Shown here one piece after another: positions 9,116-19,987 of a DNA stretch of 64,000 nucleotides. A program made the position numbers and the translations under genes. Position 1 is the first letter of the stretch. Every line of letters starts with the position of its first letter. The stretch is from assembly GCA_016271365.2 (NCBI GenBank), contig CM057449.1:1560126501-1560190500 (forward strand), read 5' to 3'. This DNA is from Neoceratodus forsteri. Its lineage: Eukaryota > Chordata > Ceratodontiformes > Ceratodontidae. The notes beneath the pieces are model-generated. The model worked only from the letters and a program-made list of their open reading frames with translations. It searched no databases and was not told the origin of the DNA.

Positions 9116-12100
9116 TCATTGCGCAATCGATGGTGTTGCACATGTTATCCAGGTATTCTGTATGCAGTGCCTTGCCAATATGAGTACTACCCTCATCCAT
9201 CGTGGGAGTGGTTCCCAAACTCCCTCTTCTCCTGGATCCATTCCAAATAAACCCACAATCAGTTCTACCCACAGAGGGAGACCTGCCATTCGACTGACTT
9301 CCCTAATAACCTCCCCCCAGAAGACCTGAAGGACTATGCATGCCCAAAAACAATGTATGTACGTCCCTCTTTCACTTCCACACCTGCCACATGTTGGGGA
9401 TATAGCCGGATGTGCCCTATGCACTACCTCCGGGGGACAATATAACCTATGTACAAATTTGTAAAAGGCTTCCTTGTATTTATTACATACTAGAAGTCCT
9501 ACATGTCCCTCTATCAGCATTTGCCAATTATCCTCAGTTATGTCACTCCCTATATACCTTACCCAGAGCATTGTTGTTTTCTGAGTATAATCTGGGCAGT
9601 CCTGTTTCCCTATTTTCGCAGCCTTCCTAACAAATCCCTTGGGGTCTCTACGTGCCTGATATGTCAATGACTCCAGCTCCCCCCATTTCTGTGCCGACTC
9701 CCCTTCCCTATCCATTTTAGACACAAAAGTCCTCAGCTGAAGGTAATGAAACAACTGTTGCTTTTGTAACCCCAGATTCTGTACAATATCTCCCAACGGG
9801 TGTAAAGTTCCCTGCTTAGCCACATCCCCTATACTCTGTACACCCTTCTTTTCCCACTCCTTAAAACCTCCGTCTTCTAATCCCGGAAGAAAAAAGGGAT
9901 TATCCTCCACTGGCAAAAGCAGGGTCTCACCACTACAGATCCCCCGTTTCTTCTTAAGACAGTTCTATGCTTCTAACACGGACCTTACTAATGGGTTACC
10001 CCCTCCCTGAGCCAAAAATGCTTTGAGTCCTCTACAATGTAGATAGGCAGACAATCGCCCCAGGCACCCTCATTGTTCAAGGTCCACCCAGCTGGCCACA
10101 GCTGGCCTGTGCACCCAGTCCACCACATAGCGTTGCTGTATTGCTAGATAATAATTCCCAAGGTCTGGGAAATTTAATCCCCCTCTACCTATTACAGCCT
10201 TTAATCTCCGTAAGCTGGTCCTCGGGCGTTTTTCCCTCCAAATAAATTTAGTGAATACTTTCTCAATCCACTGGATATCCCTTCTCAACAGGCCCATCGG
10301 TAACATTTGCATGGGATACAAAATTCTCAGGAGCACACATTCATCTTTATCAGGTTAGTGCGACCTAACCAGGATATGGGGAGTTGCATCCAACGCCTCA
10401 AGTCTCCCTCCACTTTTTTAAGTAAAGGTGTATAGTTTAGCCCATATAGTGCCCCTATCGTTCTGCCCACCATTATACCCAGATAGGTAATAGACTTATC
10501 CCTCACCTGTAATCCCCATCTTTCATCCTCCGCCTCTTGCTTAGGAAAGCACAACAACTCCGACTTACCTAAATTTATTTTATACCCAGAGAACTCGGCA
10601 AAAGCACCTATTATCCCCAACAGAGGCGGCATGGATATCTGCGGGCACCTGACAAACAAGAGCATGTCATCCGCATACAGAGCTACTTTGTGTAGCGTAC
10701 TCTTAGCCCCTATTACCCCATGGAAGTCTGAACATTGACTGAGTGCTATAGCCAATGGTTCTAATGCCAGTGCGAATAATAATGTTGAGAGGGGGCAACC
10801 CTGCCTCGTTCCCCGTTCCAGCTCCACAGCATCCGTGGGTTCCCCATTAACCAAAATCCAGGCCCTAGGAGCCCAATACATGCTCCGCACCCACTGCACA
10901 TATGATTCACCCAGACCAAACCGACCCAACGCCTCAAAGAGGTGCTCCCACTCCACTCTGTCAAACGCTTTTTCAGAGTCCATAGAAATGATGTATGTCT
11001 TTTCATTTGTTTGCCCTGCCCTCCACACCACATTGAGCAGCCTCCTCATATTATGATACGAGAATCTCCCCTTTATAAAGCCGGTCCGATCTTGGTGAAT
11101 CAGCACAGACAGGCAATCTTCCAGCCTCAAAGCCAACACTTTAGCTATAATTTTGCGATCACAATTTAAAAATGATATTGGCCTATAAGAGGCACAATCC
11201 AGCTCATCCTTGCCTGGTTAAGGAATTAGGCAGATCAGGGCCTCAAAACATGTGGCAGGCAATACCATACCCTCCCCTTCCTCCGCCACCCGCATCAATT
11301 CACTCAGCGCCTCCGCTGTTTGCCCCGCCAAGACCTTATAGTATTCCACAGGGAATCCATCATGGCCACTTGCCTTCCCCCTCTGCAATTTCCCTATGGC
11401 TTTAATTATTTCCTCCTTCATTATTGGCTGGTTTAACCTCTCCCTCTGCACCGGTGAAAGTCTAGGGAGCTTCACCTTATCCAGAAAAACTTTCGTCATT
11501 TGGGCCTTACCCTGGCAACCTCCCCTATACAACTGCTCATAGTAATTCCGGAAGGCATGCCTTATCTCTTGGGGTTCCCTATGCACCCCTCCTCCCTGCC
11601 CTCTTATAGCTGTTATCCTAGTAGGGCATTTACCCCCCTTCATTAATCTCACCAGTAGGGGGCCGGGCTTATTAAACCACTCAAACATTTGCCGCCTGCA
11701 GTAGAACAAGGATGTCGTGACTTCACTTCTCACCAAGGCATTCAATGCCTCCCTGGTAGCTGTTAATAATTGCATCGCCTCCCCTTGTTCACCCCTCGCC
11801 ACCCTTTTTTCCAAGAGCTTAAGTTTCTTTTCCAACTCCCGTCTCTTTTCTTGCTTCTCTCGCTCATATTTGGCCATAAACGCTATAATGGCCCCCCTAT
11901 AGCTCTTGAGACCTCGCTGCCCTCATTAGTTACCTTATATCTCTGCCTTTGATCCACCAAATATTCCCTGAACTCCCGGTTTGTAAGCATGTACGATAGG
12001 AATCTCCACTGGGAGGAGAGGCTCTACCCACTCGCATCTGAATCCTCCCTATAACCATAGCATGGTCTGATATGTGTATAGGGCTGCGGACAATGTCCAC

Positions 12101-12716
12101 CACTCTATTATGCCATCCCCTCGGCAGGAATATGTAGTCAATCCTACTCCATGTCCCATGAGGGCTAGAGAAAAAAGTGTACTCCCTGGCCCCTGGGTAC
12201 AGCATCCTCCAGATATCTACCAGATCCATATCTGCTATTCCCTCCTGCCACTGACCCAGTACTTCCGTCCTCCTTCCCTTGCCTTCAGAATGGTCCAATA
12301 CTGGGTCCATGGTACTATTCAAGTCCCCTACCAGAACTAGTCCCGGGAATTGTTCTTTCATAAGTAAATCCAGAAGCTCTGGGAAGAACCCGGGGTCATA
12401 TACGGCAGGGGCATAAACACTACCAAAGGTAACTGTTTCCCCATATAGCTGCCCCACTACGAAAACATATCTCCCATTCCGGCGATCTCTCACCACCATG
12501 GTGATATCCAACGAGGATGACCACCCCTCTTTTATGGGAAGAGTATGAGGCGGCAAAGCATTTACCCACCCAGCCCCTCACAAGCTTGGCATGCTCCACA
12601 TCTGATAAATGAGTCTCCTGGAGTAGTGCACCCTGTGCCCCTTTTCTTTTAAGTGCCGCTAGTAATGTTGTCCATTTAACCGGGTTGTTAACCCCCCCGC
12701 ACATTACAGGAGACCA
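9116..12716 (-). pseudogene. L1 ORF2: endonuclease, reverse transcriptase, C-terminal zinc motif
   Basis: Endonuclease: 12704-11930 in two frames, with QETHL (catalytic Glu), VGDLNSTMD, SRIDYIFLP and SDHAMV all visible. A charged coiled-coil-like linker follows (11877-11700, rich in E, K, R). RT: FPVEYYKVL near 11330, then 11139-10327 with RTGFIKGR, motif A IISMDSEKAFDRVEW, RGTRQGCPLS, motif C ALYADDMLLF (both aspartates kept) and YLGIMVG. C-terminal part: 10336-10070 (FIWREKRPRTSLRRL) and 9916-9116, ending in CGRCGSERGTYIHCFWAC, a C-x2-C-x7-H-x4-C motif typical of L1 ORF2 tails. Stops or frame changes occur near 12500, 11900, 11200, 10330 and 9920-10070. The sequence is L1-like and not CR1-like because the domain order ends in the zinc motif and the ORF1 type is L1. 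Confidence 0.92.
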
Positions 12717-13801
12717 CTTTCAATTCCTGTAGGTTAGCCATATTGTAGCCCTCCACTTTCCCGTCTCTTAGCATCCCCCCATTTCGGGTCAAATCTATGA
12801 GCTGGTCTCCATGAAAATTTGTGTCCAATATAGAATGCATCACCTAACACACCTTGATGAACTATGTACACAATACAAATAAGAACCTTAACTCTCTACC
12901 TTCCTCCACCCCACTTACCTCCCACTTGATTATGAATGATCTTCCACCCCTCCTCCCCACCCAAACCAAATAAAGTAACATGCTCCCCCTTACCCCCACA
13001 ATCGACACTAATTGCTGGACTAGCATGTGTGTCTCTGTCCCCTCCATGGATAAGATGCCCCACCGCTCCAACAATGGTCGGCCCCAACCTTTGCCCCTAT
13101 CTAATCCAAACACATGATATATTAATTATTATAGGTCTTAGGTAGCATTTCACAATGAACCCCTTCACATATACACCTTTCGTAACCTTCATCGCTCTCC
13201 AGACTCCCCCCCCCAATATATCCTCTGCAGATGCCCCAGGCCCTTGGAAGGCATGTACAGCCAAGAGGTTTTATGAATTCCGCATCCTGCGAGGAGGAAA
13301 GCAGGCTGCGCCATCAGTGCAGCTAAGCCGATCCTCGCTAACATGTCCAGCTTTCATGCGTACAGCCCATGTCGACCCATCCGCATATGGTCGGCGTAAT
13401 TCTGCTCCACTGGGAATTCCCCAGGGCCCATAGATCTGCTCCAATCATTTCAGCGCTGGCACCTGCTTTTATCGGGAGCATTGTCCTGCTCCTCATCTCT
13501 CCAAAACAGGAAGGGGGTCCAAAGAGCAGCAGAGGGGAGAAAAAAGAGAACCAGTCTGGCAGCACTTAAATACAACAAACGCAGGAAAAGCCACCCTCAT
13601 AAAGAAATAATGATTAACACTAGATTTGCTGGCCCAATTCCTTAGTCTTAATACCCCAATACAAATCGGAAGAAAATGTAATTAGATACGATACAATGTA
13701 AGTTCAAACCCTTTTCTTCATTTAGCCAGCTTCTTTTGTAGCTCCTTTACAAACTGTTTGGCTTTAGGGAGCTCCCAGAAGGAAAACGTTGCACCCTCAT
13801 G

Positions 13802-14577
13802 TCATATTTTCAGGACAGCCGGGTAAATCAGGAAGGTCTCCACTCCTAGGCCTCTTAGCTGAGCCATTAGCAGGTTAAACATCTTACGCTTTTTAAGCAG
13901 ATGAAGCGAGTAATCTTGCGAAAGGTAAAGCCTCAGTCCTCCATATTCCAAAGAGTCCTTCCCACGGTATTCTTTCAGAACCATTTCCCGGTCCTGGAAT
14001 GCGTGAAATCTCATAATTACTTGCCTTGGAGGTTGGTTACCAGGGAGTCGAGGCATCACAGCCCTATGTGCCCGCTCCAACTTCAGTAGCCCATTTTTTG
14101 GGTGCAAACCTAGCAGCTCCGGTAGGGTTTGGGCACAAAATTTCATCATATCCCCCTTTTCTGCACCCTCAGGAAGGCCCCTAATGCACAGATTAAGGCA
14201 CCTATGATAATTCTCCTGGTAATCGAATGATTCCCTTAAGTCATCCAGCTCTTTCTGCAACCTTGCAACTTGCCCACGGACTTCCATGGTCTCATCTTCT
14301 AGTCTGGCAATTCGGTCTTCTATATCTCCGACCCTGTTGCCTTACAGCGTTTGCTGTTCTAAAACCTCCTGCAGTTTCAGCTCAGTTTTGCTCTCCAGTT
14401 CAGCAGCTGGGGTTCCATCTCCTCGATTACTTGCCCTGTTACCTCGCGGCCTAGCGAGCTTACTTCCGCCATTGAAGCGATATAATACCCGCTTTCACTC
14501 ACTACCACAGCCGCCAACTTTTCCGGTTTTTCGCAAAGCGTTGACTTTTCCCGGACCTGGCGTAGATGTTCTTCCAT
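13802..14577 (-). pseudogene. L1 ORF1 RNA-binding protein (coiled coil, RRM, CTD), frameshifted
   Basis: L1 ORF1p is a trimeric RNA chaperone that coats the element's RNA. 14577-14377 gives the N-terminal part (starts MEEHLRQVREK); 14287-13802 gives the rest in another frame. It shows coiled-coil heptads (VARLQKELDDLRESF), the RRM (NLCIRGLPEGAEKGD... LPELLGL ... LKLERAHRA) and the CTD (RQVIMRFHAFQDREMVLKEYRGK ... LRLYLSQDYS). The block LERAHR and the F-x-F/D-R-E-x-V-L-K block are conserved family hallmarks. Ending at LKI, it has nearly the full family length but is split by a frame change and stop between 14287 and 14377. Confidence 0.88.
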
Positions 14578-14753
14578 GGCACCTTCTGCTATACGCTAGC
14601 ACCCACCCACCCATGGGCCCCACCACCCGCTCCCCCGTCCAGCCGGCGGCAGCACCCACCTGCCTGCCGCCCGCTGCCCGCCGACTGACAACGGGTAAGA
14701 CTTGCATCGTGGTTCAGGCATGAGCCAATGGGCATGCAACCATACCATTTAAA

Positions 14754-14809
14754 GGCAGTCAGACATGTATGAATGAATGTGATTCATTCATTCACATATC
14801 TGGACTGCC
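14754..14809. repeat. Hairpin at the centre of the fold-back, ~25-bp arms
   Basis: GGCAGTC at 14754-14760 and GACTGCC at 14803-14809 close a stem through ATGAATGAATG / CATTCATTCA. Arms are nearly perfect around a loop of about 4 bases. TTAAAG just left of it (14749) and CTTA just right hint that it could be a small separate T2-like insertion. Confidence 0.6.
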
Positions 14810-15009
14810 TTATGCTGATATGAAGCTACTGCGCCCGTGTCATGCTCTGAACAAACGTCGCAACCCACTGCAATCGATCGGTGGCGATGGGCAGCAGGCG
14901 GGTGAGGTGCCGCCCGCCCGGCGGGGAGGCGGGGTGGTGGGGCTCCCGTGGAGTGGGTGGGGTGGGGGGCCACTAGTCACCAGGGATATTGGACTGGGGG
15001 GTGGGTTTG

Positions 15010-15320
15010 AACTTATGCCCCACGATCGGGCTTAGGTCCACTGGACCACCAGGGATATTGGTCTTTGGAGGGGTTGCTGTTATGCCTGCGATCGGGCTAG
15101 TGGGGGGTTCATACGTTATGCCAGCGATCGGGCTAGTCGGTGGGGGTTCTACGTTATGCCCGCGATCGGCCTAGTTAGGGGATTTCCTTACGCCCGTGAT
15201 CGGGCTGCTGTGGGGTGGAATACTCTGCTGCCCGCGATCAGGCTAGTGGGGGTTCATCACGTTATGCCGCATCCAGACTACGGAGGGGTTACTATTATGC
15301 CCATGATTGGGCTGCGGGGG
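15010..15320 (+). repeat. Minisatellite, ~36-40 bp period, with GATCGGGCT core
   Basis: The block (GTTATGCC)CGCGATCGGGCTAG recurs near 15020, 15084, 15123, 15160, 15196, 15231 and 15305, with decay at the last copies (CGATCAGG, TGATTGGG). Units also share a TGGGGGTTC block. The array lies in the right arm of the fold-back element. Confidence 0.75.
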
Positions 15321-15649
15321 GGGCACTGGGAACAAATGGAGGGCCACCCACAGGTGGCAGCTGCTGTGTTGCACCCTGCAATGTGGCAGCTCACCTGAAG
15401 GTGGCCTTCGACTTGATCCTTTTTTTTTTGGCTTAAAGTTGTGCAGGCTGAACATCACACTGCGCATTTTATGCATGGTTCCTCCCCCTTCAGTTGCGCA
15501 TGCCTTCATTATCGTTGCGCTGTTGCTCAGCATGTTTTCGGTGGCACAACTGCCTCCTGCAGAATATCGCAGAATGGCGCATTTTCAGACTTGCGCTGGC
15601 GCAACCCTATTGCGCATGGCGCAACCCTTTTGAATATCTGGGCCTTTAT

Positions 15650-16240
15650 GTTTTTTCCCTGTATGCGAATATATATTCTTTCTTTTTGGAGGTATGGCTG
15701 CATACTGAACATCTGCCACAGTGGGTCATATCGCCCTGTAGGGGTCCTAGTAGTAATTGTTTTTCCTCATGTGTTCTAAAATGAGATCTAACTATTTCTT
15801 GCTTAATATTCTTAACCTTTTTTGCTGCTATAATTGGTCTCTTTTGTAGAGTGGGTATATTTTTATTATCTGTTTGGACTAAAAACCAATATTTATAGAT
15901 GATTTTTATTCATTTAATTAAATTTGTAATTATATTTGGTTGGAAAAGCTAGCCTTGGTGCTTCTGCCACAGAATCACCCATTGATAGTAAGTCTTCTCT
16001 ATAAATCATGGCTACAGTTTCCACGAACCAAAATTAAAAACTAGTATACCATATTAGGGTAAAAAGGAACTGCAGCACACAAGAGGAACTGAACATCCAG
16101 ACTAAGAGTATGGTCAGCAAATTTCGGGAAAGGGGATCTAACCCTTCAATATTAAAAAAGGCTGACAGTAGAATAAACAGGACAAATAGAGAAGCATCAG
16201 TTCTAGTTCTATGATTTCTATTACTCAAACAGCTTGCAAA
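15650..16240. other. AT-rich, no gene seen
   Basis: No coding signal or clear repeat. It separates the fold-back arm from the small RT fragment. Confidence 0.5.
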
Positions 16241-16420
16241 TCAGGTTATCATCTCTTCAGAAAAATGTAAATCCAGAAGGGAATCCAGCACCAGGCTATG
16301 ACTGACCAGATCAAAGGCCTTGGTGAGGTCCACAAATATCGCTGCGGCAGAGTGCATTCTGTAGAGATTGCTGATGTAGCTGATAGTTTGATTCTGATTC
16401 CTTTTTAGGGCTGCAGTGGG
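16241..16420 (-). pseudogene. LINE reverse transcriptase motif A fragment
   Basis: The minus-strand frame reads NQTISYISNLYRMHSAAAIFVDLTKAFDLVSHSLVLDSLLDL. AAIFVDLTKAFDLVSH is RT motif A with the catalytic aspartate and the following F-D intact; the style (IFVDLTKAFD) is nearer to L2 or Rex1/Babar than to CR1. Flanking domains are not recognisable and no GVPQGS block follows. It is a short orphan fragment. Confidence 0.6.
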
Positions 16421-16734
16421 CAGAGCCCTACAGACCTCCTGTGATTGAAAAAGGAGATCTTTCTGACCGAACAACACTGTAAAGTTGCTTCATAGTCTCC
16501 TCTGCATCTGTGAAGCACTCTGCACTGTCAATGCACTCTTCCCACAGCACTATTTTTATGCCACCTTTGTGCATGCACTGTAGCGTGCATCTGTTTTCTT
16601 GACATGATAGTGGTGCATCAGGAGCTCCCATGGTGGTCCCAGACCCCGAGATAAGTTAGTTGGGATCCAGAGATATGAGGCCTACAGTGGAGAAGCCGTA
16701 AAAATATTTTTCCAATTGTTTAACCAGGAGTGGC

Positions 16735-16896
16735 ACACTAAGCTGAAAGCTTGTTTACAGGTGCAACCTGGGAGCACAAGGAAGTTAAGTGACTTGCTCA
16801 GGGTCACACAGTATGGAAGTGGGGGCTGTGGGATTCAAACCCAGGTCTCCAGATTTGCAGCTCAGAGCCTTAAACCACTGTGCTATACTGCCTCCC
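16735..16896 (-). mobile_element. MIR-like tRNA-derived SINE
   Basis: Read on the minus strand it begins GGGAGGCAGTATAGCACAGT, followed by GGTTTAAGG, with a pol III A-box-like TAGCACAGTGG. It then has a B-box-like GGTTTGAATCCC, then TGTGTGACCCTGAGCAAGTC and a TTAACTTCC stretch, which match the MIR layout. A second copy in the same orientation lies at 22440-22575. No target duplication was identified. Confidence 0.75.
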
Positions 16897-16988
16897 AAAT
16901 ATGTATGTATGTAAACATACATAAATATAAATGTATACGTATGTACATAATGTATGTTTATAAGTATGTAAATATGTGTGTAAAGAAC
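16897..16988. repeat. Degenerate (ATGT)n / (ATAC)n microsatellite
   Basis: Imperfect ATGTATGT and ACATACAT tracts run on from the SINE's 5' side to the next hairpin. No coding significance. Confidence 0.65.
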
Positions 16989-16989
16989 A

Positions 16990-17139
16990 CCAATGAGCGG
17001 TATGAAATGTAATTTATACATAATAATGACCCGTTCATGAATATTAATAAACCCTGTCTGTCTGCTTCTCATTAGCTGGATTCATTAATATTCATGAGTG
17101 GTTCGTTATTACAAAATGTAGTTTCATACCGCTCACTGG
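16990..17139. mobile_element. Hairpin MITE (~60-bp inverted arms)
   Basis: Left arm 16990-17053 starts CCAATGAGCGGTATGAAA; right arm 17080-17139 ends TTTCATACCGCTCACTGG. The arms also share TCATGAATATTAAT at the loop side. Loop about 26 bases. A MITE-like fold-back of 150 bp; superfamily not recognised, flanking duplication not evident. Confidence 0.7.
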
Positions 17140-17439
17140 CGATCTTTAAATACAAATTTCTGCTGCTTCTCCACAACCATCTCCTTGTCTCCAGACACCC
17201 GCAGCTGACCCTCCCTCTCAGCCACCCCCCACAAACATTACACTGACACTGGGGTGCCCAGTCCCCCAATGTCACTGTCCCTCTCTGTTGTTGTCACCCC
17301 TGACACTGTTCCGCCCAACCGGACCTCCCTCTCAGCACCCCCTAAGCCTTACTTACCCACTGGGGGTCCAGCGCTGTAATCTTCAGTGGACCACAGACAT
17401 GTCTTCACTCTTCAAAGCCAGACCGCAAACTGAGGAAAC
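17140..17439. other. No gene seen
   Basis: C-rich sequence without a recognised repeat; ends just before the tandem duplication. Confidence 0.5.
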
Positions 17440-18146
17440 AGGTATGTGGTTCAATGTATTTCAATGGAGTTTTGAACTTAGTGGCATAACTTGGTCATGT
17501 TTGCATATTTTTGCCCCAAGTTTCCAATATGCCTTCTTTGGGACCCCATCTCATGAACAATTGCACTGACATTAGGCAAATCTGTCCCAAAAGGTGACTT
17601 TGCGATTCCTGCACAAAATTGTCTTTTGGGCAGGATTTAAAAATTTTCTCTGCACTTGTTCATGAGGCAGGGTCATAAGAAGTCTATGTTGAATATTTGG
17701 TGTAAAAATATTAAAAAACAACAAAGTTATGAGCCTACATTGAATTTTGCGAACACAGGCTCTTAACGCTGGTAATCTGCAATATTTTTCCCCCAAATTT
17801 ACAGCATAGCCATTTCCTTATAGCACCTCATTAATGTGACAGCTGTCATTTTTGAAATCCTGGCCAAAACGTGTTTTTACATCCCGAAAGGTGATTTCAC
17901 GATCACTGTGCGAAATCAACTCTTGGGCAGGAGTTCAAAATTTTCTGCACCCTTCCTCAAGAGGCGGGGTCATAAGAAGGTTATGTTGTAAATTTGGTGT
18001 AAACGTATTAAAAAACAACAACGTAATGATCCTACATTGAATTTTGCAAACACAGGCTCATAACTGGTAATTTTCAATATTTTTACCACACATTTTCTAC
18101 ATAGCCATTTCTTTACAGCATCTCACAAATGTGACAGCTGTCATTT
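17440..18146 (+). repeat. Tandem duplication, 295-bp unit, two full copies plus a partial
   Basis: Units 17557-17851 and 17852-18146 both end in GTGACAGCTGTCATTT (spacing exactly 295) and share internal blocks such as GGGTCATAAGAAG, TTAAAAAACAACAA and CTACATTGAATTTTGC. A decayed partial copy lies upstream (about 17440-17556). The two copies differ by scattered substitutions and small indels, so the duplication is old. No coding frame spans the unit. Confidence 0.8.
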
Positions 18147-18573
18147 ATCTCACTCAACTGCAGCCCTTGTGGCTTCTGCCAGAACTTGTTTCTTTTTACA
18201 AGTGAAAAAGCAGACTACCTACCATACTGGTGTTACCACACAAAACCGGGTTGATTTACCTTCTTGATCAACTGCCACTGCATCCTTCCTGGACTTGGAT
18301 ACATAGCCATTCATAATGCAGTGGAATGAGAGACTATTTCCCAATGAGTGATTGCACTGTTTGGAGGTGTTTCTAATTTTCAGGAAGTATGCAATAAGAG
18401 TAGATCAAAGATATGAAACAAACAAGATTGGGTATAATTACACTATTAGCATGCATTCAAGTTTTACTAAGAAAGGAAGTGGATGAAATAACCAGCAACA
18501 TCAAGGAATTTTATACACGGTGGGGAATCACAATGTGGGTTTTCAACTGGAAATAATGTAATGCAAAAAGGGT
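18147..18573. other. No gene seen; probably interior of the T2-like element
   Basis: AT-rich sequence leading into the T2-like right terminus; no protein motif. Confidence 0.45.
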
Positions 18574-18590
18574 TGACAGTGTCCCTTTAA
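18574..18590 (-). repeat. T2/Kolobok-like right terminus ending TTAA
   Basis: TGACAGTGTCCCTTTAA is the exact reverse complement of the left terminus at 7486-7502. CR1 sequence starts directly after its TTAA, so a T2-like element appears to have inserted into, or been cut at, that CR1. Confidence 0.6.
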
Positions 18591-18769
18591 TGACTCACTG
18601 CAATCTGCAGTAATGCCAGGAGATTGGAGGTCTGCTGACATAGCCCCACTCCATAAGGGGGGGCAGGGAGGAGCCGGGTACCTACAGACCAGTCAGTCTT
18701 ACCTCCATTGTACTGTAGTTAAACTGATAGAGATCATAGTTTAGAAAAGTCTGGTGGCCTAATTAGAAG

Positions 18770-18777
18770 ACAACAAG
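18770..18777 (+). repeat. Left 8-bp target duplication ACAACAAG
   Basis: ACAACAAG here and ACAACAGG at 19988-19995 (7 of 8 identical) flank the inverted-repeat element. Eight bases is the hAT hallmark. Confidence 0.75.
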
Positions 18778-19987
18778 CAGAGGCATTGCTAGGACCGGGC
18801 CTCTGGGGCTTTGGTCCAAAATATTGTCTCTTGGGCCCTGAATCATTTCCTGCAGTGCATTGATTCGTCTTTTCGTGTTTAACACTAAATGTTCCCTGCA
18901 GGCTGCTTCTTCAGCTAGGATATCCAGCACAGCAGTGAGAGTGGAGGTGGGTCTCTATGCTTCACCTCCAGCCAAAAACAGCAACACAGCATCTGCTGTG
19001 TCACCACCACTCATGTCATGGTCAGCTACTGCAGCAAGCATGGTGCACAGTTCAAAGTAGATGCTCACAGAGTTAGTCACGCTCACTCCCTGTGCAAGTT
19101 GGTGCCATGTTGTTTGAATTGTTGTCCATGCTTTCTGCAGTCTGTGCTAGAGACGGAGGTTCACCACTCCTACTGCTGATGCCCTGCCAATGTGTTCAGG
19201 TGGGCACTACCTGGGTGGGCTCCAGTCAGCACTTCCTGCCAGCAGCAACAGCAACCAGCTCTGCATGACAGCTGAGGGAGTTCCTTCTAAGGAAGGGCTT
19301 TACAGCCACCAGCCTCAGCCAGTCACATTCACCTACAGACCTGGGCAGGGAGGGATGGGGACCATTATGGATACGTGGTAGGTAGGAGGAGGATGGAGCA
19401 AGTAGTACTGGAGGGACTAGAGTCGACTGTGGAGATGGATTGACTGATTCCTTTCTCCCTGTCTCTGTGACAGTGCTGCTTGCTGCCTGCTGTGCCACTG
19501 TCTTCCTGCAGGCTAGAAAAACTAAAATGATTATTAGTCAGTAACAGACAATCTGTGATGTTGATGTGCAAGAAAGGCTCTGATATTTATGCTATGTCAT
19601 GTGTGGGAGGGGGCAGGTAAATCTGTAGTAGGTGTGGAGCAGGAAGACAGCACAGCATGAGAGCTGGTTGTCATAAGTGTAGGTTTCGGTCACTGTCATA
19701 AGGTTCTCTCCCCGTGTCACACACATGCATTGCCGTTGAGTCTGTAGTAAATGCTGCTTAATGATCTACAATATAAAGTATTTGCATGACAAGGAAACAA
19801 AAATAGGACACAAAATAAGAGAACAGAAGTGGGCAAAAACAAGAAAAAAGTAGTCAAAATCTGTAACTTTGCACCAGAGAACACCAACATTTCTATAGCT
19901 TCTGGGGGCATAGGAGGCCCCCAGACCCCCAGCCTTTCCTTTTGGGGCTAAGGCCCCTGATCATTTCTCATTCTAGCAATACCTCTG
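18778..19987. mobile_element. hAT-like non-autonomous DNA transposon (1210 bp)
   Basis: Ends are inverted: CAGAGGCATTGCTAGG at the left and, read inward from the right, CAGAGGTATTGCTAGA; a GGGGC block is also shared near positions 30-35 from each end. The 8-bp duplication and the CAG...CTG ends fit hAT. It has no recognisable transposase or BED zinc finger on either strand, so it is non-autonomous or eroded. It lies within the CR1 RT region and therefore inserted after that CR1. Confidence 0.82.

Larger units (their letters stand above)
8665..14590 (-). mobile_element. L1-type LINE (minus strand) with ORF1 and ORF2 remnants
   Basis: Read on the minus strand the element has ORF1 (14577-13802), a spacer (about 13800-12720) and ORF2 with endonuclease, RT and cysteine-rich tail (12716-9116). 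It then has a 3' UTR of about 450 bases and a poly(A), seen as T-runs at 8666-8686 on the plus strand, with a TTTATT (AATAAA) just inside at about 8697. It is the longest element in the window. The 5' boundary is set near 14590, where the sequence becomes the GC-rich fold-back arm; only about 15 bases precede the ORF1 start, so the 5' UTR may be missing. A target duplication was not found. Several stops and frameshifts make it inactive. Confidence 0.88.
14595..15645. mobile_element. GC-rich fold-back (long inverted repeat) element, left arm cut short
   Basis: The sequence 14600-14700 is, in reverse complement, clearly similar to 14860-14955: the shared blocks run GGCGGGCAGC..GGCGG, GGTGGTGGGG and GTGGGTGGG. 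The right arm continues to about 15645, where the end, reading inwards on the minus strand, is GGCCCAGATATTCAAAAGGG, similar to Harbinger-type termini. Just inside the end, TTGCGC/GCGCAA motifs recur (15490-15630). The left arm stops after about 100 bases at the L1 5' end, so the rest was lost or displaced. Its centre and arms resemble the fold-back element at 31492-33007 (shared CCACTGGACCACCAGGGA and GGCGGGGTGGTGGG). It is probably a related non-autonomous family. Extent on the left is uncertain. Confidence 0.6.

Noticed and set aside
15010..15320. CRISPR-like array of repeats
   Set aside because: Units are directly adjacent without distinct spacers, vary in sequence, and lie in a eukaryotic transposon arm; it is a minisatellite.
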